In this document: positions 1 to 7,298 of the stretch, piece after piece
Numbering within the stretch: position 1 is the first letter of the stretch
How the letters are laid out: every line of letters starts with the position of its first letter
Assembly (NCBI GenBank): GCA_002359315.1
Contig: DEMS01000012.1
Location: 1 to 32,174 of the forward strand
Direction of reading: 5' to 3'
DNA length: 32,174 nucleotides
From: Bacteroidetes bacterium UBA2664
GTDB lineage: Bacteria > Bacteroidota > Rhodothermia > Balneolales > Balneolaceae
Notes under the pieces: generated by a model
Databases searched by the model: none
What the model was told of the DNA's origin: nothing
The model's input: the letters and a program-made list of their open reading frames with translations, nothing else
Made by a program: the position numbers and the translations under genes

Positions 1-1
1 A

Positions 2-909
2 CGGGTAGTTTTTAGTAGTCCCCCAATAATATTTTTAACTGTATTTGCTCCAATTTCTTTGCAAAAAGCTTTGACTATAAAATCAACAAGTATGCAAGAT
101 TTTGAAATTCAAGATGATAAATATATACAAAATCAAAATGAATTTGATGTCGAGAATTTTATAAGATCGATCCCTTATAATAGTGATGAAACGATTTATT
201 CAGTCTTGCCAAAAGATAGATTTAATGAGTCAATTATAAATGGAAATGGAATATAAATGGAAATGGAAATTGCTCTAATTTAGTATTTGGAGCGGCGTAC
301 TATCTTCTTGAAAATCAATTAGAATTTCAAAACATGTATTTACTCAATGTTAATAATTTTTTAGAAGGTTACGGGCACACAGTTATATATATGAAATTTA
401 AATTTAAAAATTTAGGCCTGAATTATGGGATAATTGATATTAAAGAGGCAAGTATCCCAACTATTAAAGATGTGCCAGTTGATATAAATGGGATTTTAGA
501 TCCTAGTTCTATCATTGAAATGTACAATATCAATTCTTTGAATAGGGAGTTAGCGAATTATTATGATCAGGTTGTATTAAATGACATTATCATCGGTACA
601 ATGGATTCTGTAAGCATCCAAAAGTATTTTAATTTTTTGAATAATATCTATTTCTCACTTGGCAATAAAAAATTAGAAAAATTTTTATATGACTCTATTG
701 CAATTATACTTGGATATTATCCTTCTTTAAAAGTAACTGAATCTGACTACAACCAATTATTTAGTGATAAAAGAGTGGTATTAATTTTGGCTTATAGCTG
801 GTTGTGGAGTATACGAATCTTAATATGTGCAATTATATTATACTTAATTACTATATCTATATTTTTTTTCAAAAAGAACTATTCAAAAAATCAGTATAAA
901 AACCAGTGA
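2..909 (+). pseudogene. Frameshifted, 5'-partial transglutaminase-like membrane protein
   Basis: The reading frame is open from base 2 to a TAA at 254-256 and continues in another frame from about 256 to the TGA at 907-909. The break falls in a perfect 17-bp tandem duplication (235-251 and 252-268). Removing one copy joins the halves as ...SIINGNGNCSNLVFGAAYYL... The joined protein has a Cys in a GNCSNL context, then a His in GYGHTVIY about 33 residues later, then an Asp in GIIDIKEA. This Cys-His-Asp order and spacing resembles transglutaminase-like cysteine proteases, but the match is by eye only. The C terminus has one hydrophobic segment (about 22 residues, RILICAIILYLITISIFFF) followed by a Lys/Asn-rich tail, suggesting membrane anchoring. 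Base composition is far more AT-rich than the genes that follow, as is common for variable parts of capsule loci. The true start lies before the window. Alternatives are an uncharacterised membrane protein, or an intact gene with a sequencing or assembly duplication. Confidence 0.5.
235..268 (+). repeat. Perfect 17-bp tandem duplication
   Basis: The unit TATAAATGGAAATGGAA occurs twice in direct succession (235-251 and 252-268) with no mismatch. Because 17 is not a multiple of 3, the second copy shifts the frame of the surrounding coding sequence and creates the TAA at 254-256. Loss of one unit restores an uninterrupted frame through to 909. The unit itself contains an inner ATGGAA repeat, which favours slippage. 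Confidence 0.95.
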
Positions 910-3035
910 AACAAATCCTCCAACATCTTAAATCCGGTAATACCTCATTGGAAGAACTGCCTGCGCCGATGGTTAGGCCTGGAAATGTGTTGATCCGAAC
1001 CTCAAGGAGCCTGGTCTCTCTTGGCACTGAACGGTCTCTTGTTGAATTCAGCAGGGCCAATTTAATCGATAAGGCACGGCAACAACCCGACAAAGTGAAG
1101 GAAGTGCTAAATAAGATGAAATCGGATGGACTTATTCCAACACTGGAAGCCGTATTCAGTAAACTGGAAGAGCCCCTGCCACTTGGATACTGTAATGTTG
1201 GCCGGGTGATAGCCGTCGGCGATGGCGTTTCTGAATATGCTGTTGGAGATCGGGTCGCTTCCAACGGTCCCCATGCCGAGATTGTATCCGTCCCGAAAAA
1301 TCTAACTGCCGCTATCCCGGATGGTGTCACTGATGAAGACGCATCCTTTACCGTAATTGGAGCCATCGCATTGCAAGGAATAAGGCTCTGTAACCCCACT
1401 TTCGGGGAAACGATAGTAGTGATAGGTTTAGGGCTGATCGGACTGATCACCGCACAACTGCTCAGGGCAAACGGCTGTCGTGTGATTGGTATTGACCTGG
1501 ATGAAAATAAATGCAGATTGGCCGAGAAGTTGGGAATTGAAGTGGTTCAAATTCAAAAAGGTGAAGATCCTGTCAAAAGAATTATTGGACTTACATCCGG
1601 GGCCGGTGCTGACGGTGTCATCATCACTGCATCTACAAAAAGCAATGAAGTGATCGCTCAGTCCGCAAAAATGAGCCGTAAGCGGGGACGGATCATATTA
1701 GTTGGAGTTGTGGGACTCGATATCAGCCGGGCCGATTTCTACGAAAAAGAACTCACCTTCCAGGTGTCGTGCTCGTATGGTCCCGGACGTTATGATCACG
1801 ACTATGAACAAAAAGGAATGGACTACCCACTGCCATTTGTCAGATGGACCGAAAAACGGAACTTTGAAGCGATCCTGAATGCTATCGCAGATGGGCAGCT
1901 CAACGTAAAAGATCTGATTACGGAAGTCGTAGATCTGGCAGACTTTGAAAAAATTTATGGCAATATCAGCGACAATAACTCTATTGCATCCATTCTGAAA
2001 TATCCAGAAGAAGAGGAAAACAGTGATGGCCATCCAAATCTGGTGAAATACGATTCCAGATCTTTTGCAGGTACAAAAGGGGTATTGGGCATCATCGGGG
2101 CGGGGAATTTTACCAAAAGAGTGATCCTTCCAGCCTTGAAAGGATCAGGAGCTGTGCTGAAGACAATTTCTAGTGCGGGGGGTGTCAGCGGGTCAGAATT
2201 GGCTAAAAAGTATGGATTTTCTCAATCGGCCACCGATAATGATGAAATCTGGAATGATCCCGATATTGATCTGGTACTGATTACTACCCGACACAATCAG
2301 CACGCTTCCATGGCCATAAAAGCACTACAAACCGGTAAACATCTGTTTGTTGAAAAACCGCTGGCATTGAACCAGGGAGAACTGGATAGAATCATCGATG
2401 CCTATCAAAACGGCTCATCAACGCTTTCGGTCGGTTTTAACCGGCGCTTTTCCCCTCATTCTGTAGCCATTAAAAAAGCCCTGGGCCCCGGCCCGATGAA
2501 TATTGTAGCAACGATGAATGCAGGTTTCATTCCGAAAGATGTATGGGTTCATGACCTGAATGTGGGCGGCGGACGCATCATCGGTGAAGCGTGCCATTTT
2601 ATCGATCTCTGTTCCTATTTTACCGGATCAAAGGTTCAATCTGTCTGTATGAATTCAATGGGTACAAATCCGGATGAATCCACAGATAACGCGACCATCC
2701 TTCTAAAATATGCTGATGGAAGCAATGCAACCATCCATTATTTCGCGAACGGACATAAGTCTTACGCCAAGGAGAGAGTAGAAATTTATAGTAGGGAGCG
2801 AACCATTGTATTGGATAATTTCAGGCGAACTACAGCATTTGGTTTTAGTGGCTTTCGAAAAGTTAAAACAAGGCTGGATAAAGGCCATAAAACACAGTTT
2901 CATGAGCTGATTCGGCGTGTGAAAAAAGGGGGTGATCCTTTGATTCCTTTTGATAGCCTGGTGAACACTACATCCGCGTCATTTGCTGCTATTGAGAGTT
3001 TAAAGAGAAATGAATGGGTGAAGGTGGAGTTGTAA
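906..3035 (+). CDS. Bi-domain oxidoreductase (MDR alcohol dehydrogenase-like + Gfo/Idh/MocA)
   Basis: A 709-residue cytoplasmic fusion of two NAD(P)-dependent dehydrogenases. Residues about 1-370 are a medium-chain dehydrogenase-like domain with a Rossmann glycine motif GLGLIG at 174-179 and IDLDE after the next strand. Residues about 392-709 are a Gfo/Idh/MocA domain with a second nucleotide-binding motif GAGNFT at 398-403, the family EKP motif at 483-485 and a catalytic-type His at 564 in GEACHFID. Such fusions are known in surface polysaccharide loci, usually beside a heparinase II/III protein as here; the substrate is unknown, and a sugar-nucleotide or glycosidic oxidation is an inference. 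The start is GTG at 906, because an in-frame stop lies at 897-899. It overlaps the TGA of the preceding gene as GTGA, suggesting translational coupling. GC content rises sharply exactly at this gene. Confidence 0.88.
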   Translation: MKQILQHLKSGNTSLEELPAPMVRPGNVLIRTSRSLVSLGTERSLVEFSRANLIDKARQQPDKVKEVLNKMKSDGLIPTLEAVFSKLEEPLPLGYCNVGRVIAVGDGVSEYAVGDRVASNGPHAEIVSVPKNLTAAIPDGVTDEDASFTVIGAIALQGIRLCNPTFGETIVVIGLGLIGLITAQLLRANGCRVIGIDLDENKCRLAEKLGIEVVQIQKGEDPVKRIIGLTSGAGADGVIITASTKSNEVIAQSAKMSRKRGRIILVGVVGLDISRADFYEKELTFQVSCSYGPGRYDHDYEQKGMDYPLPFVRWTEKRNFEAILNAIADGQLNVKDLITEVVDLADFEKIYGNISDNNSIASILKYPEEEENSDGHPNLVKYDSRSFAGTKGVLGIIGAGNFTKRVILPALKGSGAVLKTISSAGGVSGSELAKKYGFSQSATDNDEIWNDPDIDLVLITTRHNQHASMAIKALQTGKHLFVEKPLALNQGELDRIIDAYQNGSSTLSVGFNRRFSPHSVAIKKALGPGPMNIVATMNAGFIPKDVWVHDLNVGGGRIIGEACHFIDLCSYFTGSKVQSVCMNSMGTNPDESTDNATILLKYADGSNATIHYFANGHKSYAKERVEIYSRERTIVLDNFRRTTAFGFSGFRKVKTRLDKGHKTQFHELIRRVKKGGDPLIPFDSLVNTTSASFAAIESLKRNEWVKVEL

Positions 3036-3066
3036 AAATGTATTGATTAAATCAATGACTGAACAC

Positions 3067-3140
3067 CGTCACATTGAGCGCAGATGAGGAGCGCTCCTCT
3101 TTTATCCCACGAAGCGGAGCGGAGTGAAGTCGAAATGTTC
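3067..3140 (+). repeat. Left half of dispersed palindromic repeat (copy A)
   Basis: It begins with CGTCACATTGAGCGCAG and runs through GAAGTCGAAATG at 3126-3137. The first 50-odd bases differ at only about four positions from the reverse complement of copy C (12795-12949). The right half seen in copies C and D is missing; a different hairpin repeat starts at about 3149 instead. It lies between two co-directional genes. Confidence 0.75.
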
Positions 3141-3151
3141 TTAATTTCGTC

Positions 3152-3172
3152 ATTCTGAACTTGTTTCAGAAT
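3152..3172 (+). repeat. Hairpin repeat, 8-bp stem and 5-nt loop
   Basis: Arms ATTCTGAA (3152-3159) and TTCAGAAT (3165-3172) are perfectly complementary around loop CTTGT. It belongs to the same small hairpin family as 3234-3254 and 21151-21171, with a TGAC/GTCA-type flank and GAGAT on the other side. Confidence 0.75.
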
Positions 3173-3233
3173 CTCCTTGGAGGAACTTTACTCGAACAAG
3201 GCTAATGCCATTTCAACGGTTAAAGTCCTTGAG

Positions 3234-3254
3234 ATCCTGAAATAAATTCAGGAT
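3234..3254 (+). terminator. Hairpin repeat followed by a T-run, possible terminator
   Basis: Arms ATCCTGAA (3234-3241) and TTCAGGAT (3247-3254) form a perfect 8-bp stem with loop ATAAA, followed by GAC and a run of seven T. A partial second copy of the right arm and T-run (ATCAGGATGACTTTT) follows at about 3267. The stem is not GC-rich, so a terminator role is plausible but weak. It may simply be a dispersed repeat. It separates the dehydrogenase from the heparinase gene. Confidence 0.5.
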
Positions 3255-3310
3255 GACTTTTTTTAGATCAGGATGACTTTTAAGATTTTTATACCAAACA
3301 CGAACACACA

Positions 3311-4966
3311 ATGCTAAAAAAGCTTTCCAGGTTATATCACACGGTAAAATATCTGAAGCCGATCCAAATTATGGGTCGGCTTCAGCTTTTTATTCCGAGA
3401 TGGATTTCCGAGCAAAAGAGATCTCCTGAGTTGCGATCCATTTCCGGTACGTTTGAATTCTGCAACAAACCTCATACAACAACAGACTTTGATCACTTTA
3501 CTTTTTTAGCGGAAACTCACCGCCTATCAGAAATCGGCTGGGAACCGGATAATGTCTCAAGGCTGTGGAGCTATCATCTGCACTATTTTGATTTCATGCA
3601 CGATCGATCAGACTGGAGTGATGATGAGAAGCGAAAAATTCAATATCTGATGCTCCGGTGGATCGATCAAAATCCGTTTGGAAAGGGGACCGGCTGGGAG
3701 CCTTACCCGACATCCCTTCGCATTATTAATTGGGTCAAATGGCACCTCACTATAGAACCTTTCTCGGGGGAAATCTGCCTGAGCCTTTGGAATCAATTGC
3801 GCTGGCTTGCTGACCGACCCGAAATTCACCTTTTGGGGAACCACCTGTTTGTTAATGCAAAAGCGATGATAATCGGTTCCATTATTTTTGATGGTGAGGA
3901 ATCAATGCATATTCAGAAAAAAGGATTGCAAATCCTGAACGAGCAATTGGATGAGCAATTTTTGAATGATGGCGGACATTTTGAACGCAGCCCAATGTAC
4001 CATGCGATAGCCATCGAAGACCTGCTGGATCTGTATATTTTGAGGGAGCAATTCAGCATGGAATTTCCGTCTGAAAAAATCAAAGAAAAAATTAAAAATG
4101 GCATTTTATGGCTCTCTCATATGAGTTATCAAACCGGTGAATTTCCTCATTTCAATGATTGTGCACAAGGAGCTTCCCCAACATTAGATCAACTTCTAAC
4201 CGTTGCCAATCATGCAGGAATCGATATTCCAAGGCAGAAAAATAAAATGGGTATCTGTCATTTACGAGATAGCGGGTTTGTTGTGGTGATGAGTGATCCG
4301 GGTAAACTGATTGCCGATACCGGTGATATCGGCCCTGATTATCAGCCGGGTCATGCTCATGCAGAAACGCTCTCTTTTGAATTTTCACTGGGCGCGCAAC
4401 GGGTCATAGTGAATTCAGGAACCTCTCAATATGGCCTGGGACCTGAACGGTTAAGGCAACGTTCCACAGCTGCTCACTCAACGGTAGAGGTTAATGGGAT
4501 GAATTCATCAGATGTTTGGTCTGGGTTTAGGGTAGGTAGAAGAGCAACAGTTCACAATATTCAAACTGAACATCCGAATATTAAATCCCCGATTACCATT
4601 TCAGCATCTCATGACGGTTATCGGCATCTTTCCGGGAAAAATATTCACCACCGGAGATGGGAATTGGGTGAGAAAACACTCACTATTCATGATAAGATTT
4701 CGGGCCCTTTTGACACGGCTGTTTCCCGGCTCTATTTTCATCCCGATTTTGACTGCCAAACAAATGAAAATGGGGCTATATTAAGCCATGAAAAATTGGG
4801 CAAGGTTATACTGACTGCCAGATCCGGTGATAAAGTGCTGCCAATTGCGATTTTGGAGTCAACGTATCACCCTGCATTTGGTGTAAGCCGGATAAACAGT
4901 TGTGCCGAAATCTCACTGACAGATAAGCAAGAGATATCCATAGAATTGAATTGGACATACCATTGA
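3311..4966 (+). CDS. Heparinase II/III family protein
   Basis: A 551-residue protein of the alginate lyase/heparinase II-III superfamily, which cleaves uronic-acid polysaccharides by beta-elimination. The N-terminal half is alpha-helical (alpha/alpha toroid type) and carries GNHLF with N177, and ERSPMYH with Y230-H231. The C-terminal half is a beta-rich domain with PGHAHAETLSFEF (H348/H350) and STAAHSTVEVNG (H389). The Asn, Tyr and His positions correspond in order to catalytic residues of heparinase III-type lyases; that assignment is by motif order, not alignment. The N terminus (LYHTVKYLKPIQIMGRL) is typical of versions encoded in biosynthetic loci beside bi-domain dehydrogenases, and no clear signal peptide is visible. 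It may therefore act in synthesis, remodelling or quality control of the polymer rather than nutrition. It starts at ATG 3311 and its stop TGA overlaps the next gene. Confidence 0.88.
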   Translation: MLKKLSRLYHTVKYLKPIQIMGRLQLFIPRWISEQKRSPELRSISGTFEFCNKPHTTTDFDHFTFLAETHRLSEIGWEPDNVSRLWSYHLHYFDFMHDRSDWSDDEKRKIQYLMLRWIDQNPFGKGTGWEPYPTSLRIINWVKWHLTIEPFSGEICLSLWNQLRWLADRPEIHLLGNHLFVNAKAMIIGSIIFDGEESMHIQKKGLQILNEQLDEQFLNDGGHFERSPMYHAIAIEDLLDLYILREQFSMEFPSEKIKEKIKNGILWLSHMSYQTGEFPHFNDCAQGASPTLDQLLTVANHAGIDIPRQKNKMGICHLRDSGFVVVMSDPGKLIADTGDIGPDYQPGHAHAETLSFEFSLGAQRVIVNSGTSQYGLGPERLRQRSTAAHSTVEVNGMNSSDVWSGFRVGRRATVHNIQTEHPNIKSPITISASHDGYRHLSGKNIHHRRWELGEKTLTIHDKISGPFDTAVSRLYFHPDFDCQTNENGAILSHEKLGKVILTARSGDKVLPIAILESTYHPAFGVSRINSCAEISLTDKQEISIELNWTYH

Positions 4967-6144
4967 AACGAATAGTCTATTTATCCTTTTATTTTGAGCC
5001 GGATTTATGTGCCGGATCATTCCGAAATTCTCCGCTGGCTGTAGAACTTGCGTCTCAAGTTGAAGGGGAAGCCATCGTAGAGGTCTATACAACACTGCCA
5101 AATCGATATAACTCATTCTCTCCGGAAGCCCCCGAATATGAAGAGAGAGGGAACCTTATAATTCATCGAATCGCACTGCCAAGGCATAAAAGTGGAATGA
5201 TGGATCAGATCCGGTCATTTTCAAGATATTTTTTTGCTGTTCGCAAACTTAATCGCCACAAAGATGCAGATCTTGTTTTTGCATCATCAAGTCGATTGTT
5301 TACGGCCTATCTTGGTTCTGTTTTGTCTAAAAAATTTAATTCCCCGCTCTATCTGGATATACGTGATCTGTTTGTGGATACGATATCGGATGTGTTAAAA
5401 TCTAAATTGGCTCGATTTTTATTACTTCCAATCCTTAAATGGATTGAGAGTAAAACATTTGAAACAGCAAATCACATAAATGTGATCAGCGGAGGTTTTA
5501 AAAGTTATTTTATTGGATTTCCGGATCCTGTTTATTCAAATTTTTCCAATGGTATCGATGAAGAATTTATAATAAAAAACCCAATTGATTCCTATGAGAA
5601 TAGTGAAACAAGCGATGTAAAAACAATTCTTTATGCAGGAAATATTGGCGAGGGGCAAGGTCTACATCGAATTATACCCCAAACGGCAAAAGCTGTAGGT
5701 GACGGATTTAAATTTATTGTGATAGGGGATGGGGGCATGAAAGCCCGCCTTCAGAAAAGTATCGAGATTTTTGGAGCTAAAAATGTTGAGCTTCAGGATC
5801 CAATGCCAAGGGATAAATTGATTAAGGCTTATAAATCTGCAGATTATCTTTTTTTACATTTAAATGACTATCCGGCATTCAGAAAGGTATTACCCTCTAA
5901 AATATTTGAGATGGCAGCTCTGAATAAACCGATATTAGCCGGAGTATCCGGTTATGCAGCAGAATTTCTGCGTCGTGAAGTACCAGATAGTTATCTGTTT
6001 GAACCGTGCAACCCGACTGAACTGATAGAAATACTTCAAAATGCAGGATCTGAAAAAAACATCAACAGAAATGAATTTATCAGCAAGCATAAAAGAAGTA
6101 CCATCAATCAAAAAATGGCAGTGTCGATCAGAAAATATCTTTAA
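4951..6144 (+). CDS. Glycosyltransferase, GT4-like (GT-B fold)
   Basis: A protein of up to 397 residues that should transfer a sugar from a nucleotide donor to a lipid-linked glycan on the cytoplasmic side. The N-terminal strand KRIVYLSFYFEPD and the AGSFR turn are typical of GT4-like acceptor domains. The C-terminal donor domain has SNGIDEEF, ILYAGNIGEGQG (about 227-237), FIVIGDGG and KIFEMAALNKPILAG with E320, the usual donor-site region. The start is uncertain. No ATG is available after the in-frame stop at 4924-4926. TTG at 4951 gives MDIPLKRIVY. TTG at 4963 gives MKRIVYLSFYF, overlaps the preceding stop as TTGA, and has GGA about 8 nt upstream, so 4963 is at least as likely. Either way the gene is translationally coupled to the heparinase gene. 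Confidence 0.85.
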   Translation: MDIPLKRIVYLSFYFEPDLCAGSFRNSPLAVELASQVEGEAIVEVYTTLPNRYNSFSPEAPEYEERGNLIIHRIALPRHKSGMMDQIRSFSRYFFAVRKLNRHKDADLVFASSSRLFTAYLGSVLSKKFNSPLYLDIRDLFVDTISDVLKSKLARFLLLPILKWIESKTFETANHINVISGGFKSYFIGFPDPVYSNFSNGIDEEFIIKNPIDSYENSETSDVKTILYAGNIGEGQGLHRIIPQTAKAVGDGFKFIVIGDGGMKARLQKSIEIFGAKNVELQDPMPRDKLIKAYKSADYLFLHLNDYPAFRKVLPSKIFEMAALNKPILAGVSGYAAEFLRREVPDSYLFEPCNPTELIEILQNAGSEKNINRNEFISKHKRSTINQKMAVSIRKYL

Positions 6145-6171
6145 AAAAGTAGCTATCCTCAAAAGTCAGAT

Positions 6172-7167
6172 ATGAATAAAATAAGAACAAAGATCACAAA
6201 CATATCGTATGTCGTAGTTCATAAATTACTCCCTGTTATCGATTATCTGCTTATCCCTTTTGTTTATATGTCGGCTTGGCTGATGAAAAAAATACGAATT
6301 TGGGGAATTCATGCGATGCCCGTTACGAAAAAAATTCTTCTTAAAAGAGGGGTTTTCCCAATCTATGATCACTATTACGAGCCACAGTTTGATCACCGGA
6401 ATCCACAAATAGAGTATTCAGAGGATCGACAGCTAACCGGAATAGATTGGAATACCTCCAATCAGATCAAATATTTGAAGGAGCTGATCTATGCATCTGA
6501 ATTGAAAGATATCCCTGCCCATAAAACAGAATTAAAGAGCGAGTTTCATTTTAATAATGGAGCTTTTGAATCAGGAGATGCAGAATTTTGGTATCAGTTA
6601 TTGCGTAAAGAGAAACCAAAGAAAATTATTGAGATCGGTTCCGGATATTCGACCATGATGGCGCTCAAGGCGATTGAAAAGAATAAAAGTGAAGATCCGG
6701 ACTATCAATGCGAGCTCATCTGTATTGAGCCGTACGAATTTGATTGGCTGGAGGAACTGGATGTGGAGGTTATACGCAGTAAAGTGGAGGACTTAGACCT
6801 ATCTTTTTTCTCAAAGTTAAGTAGTGGGGACATCCTTTTTATCGATTCAACCCACATTATTCGCCCTGATGGAGATGTTCTGTATGAATATTTGCAAATT
6901 CTTCCAACTCTCCAAAAAGGTGTAATTGTACATATTCATGACATTTTTTCTCCTAAAAACTATCTGAAATCATGGCTGAATGATCATGTTTTATTCTGGA
7001 ATGAACAGTACCTTTTTGAAGCATTTTTATCAGAAAATGACCGCTGGGAGATCATTGGAGCTTTAAATTATCTTCATCATAACTACTTTGAAGATCTTAA
7101 AAGTGTAGCGCCATACCTGTCAAAGGAGAGGGAACCTGGGTCATTTTATATTAGACGGATCAATTAA
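6172..7167 (+). CDS. Class I SAM-dependent methyltransferase (Methyltransf_24-like)
   Basis: A 331-residue protein. Residues about 15-40 are hydrophobic (LLPVIDYLLIPFVYMSAWLM) and may associate it with the membrane. Motif I, EIGSGYS at 154-160, is a SAM-binding loop. ICIEPYEFDW is the following acidic strand, DILFIDSTH (D225) the next, and VHIHDIF (H254-H256-D257) resembles metal- or substrate-binding residues of this methyltransferase type. It probably methylates a sugar or polysaccharide precursor, but the target cannot be read from the sequence. It starts 27 nt after the glycosyltransferase, probably in the same operon. A gap of 131 bp then separates it from the dehydratase gene. Confidence 0.8.
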   Translation: MNKIRTKITNISYVVVHKLLPVIDYLLIPFVYMSAWLMKKIRIWGIHAMPVTKKILLKRGVFPIYDHYYEPQFDHRNPQIEYSEDRQLTGIDWNTSNQIKYLKELIYASELKDIPAHKTELKSEFHFNNGAFESGDAEFWYQLLRKEKPKKIIEIGSGYSTMMALKAIEKNKSEDPDYQCELICIEPYEFDWLEELDVEVIRSKVEDLDLSFFSKLSSGDILFIDSTHIIRPDGDVLYEYLQILPTLQKGVIVHIHDIFSPKNYLKSWLNDHVLFWNEQYLFEAFLSENDRWEIIGALNYLHHNYFEDLKSVAPYLSKEREPGSFYIRRIN

Positions 7168-7298
7168 GCAATTATTCAGTATAAAGTATTAAATTAAATA
7201 GTGCTTTAACTTCTCTTTAGATTTGAGTACTTTCAATTGATATATCGTAGTTTAGCGCTACAAAATGTTTTATACATTTTTTTACGAACAATATATAA

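Noticed and set aside
869..1450. 193-aa minus-strand ORF opposite the dehydrogenase
   Set aside because: Antisense shadow of a well-supported gene; Ser/Pro/Thr-rich with no recognisable motif.
7218..7225. TAGATTTG, matching the Bacteroidota -7 box TAnnTTTG, upstream of the 4,6-dehydratase gene
   Set aside because: No TTG element at the expected distance upstream; one match in AT-rich DNA is expected by chance.
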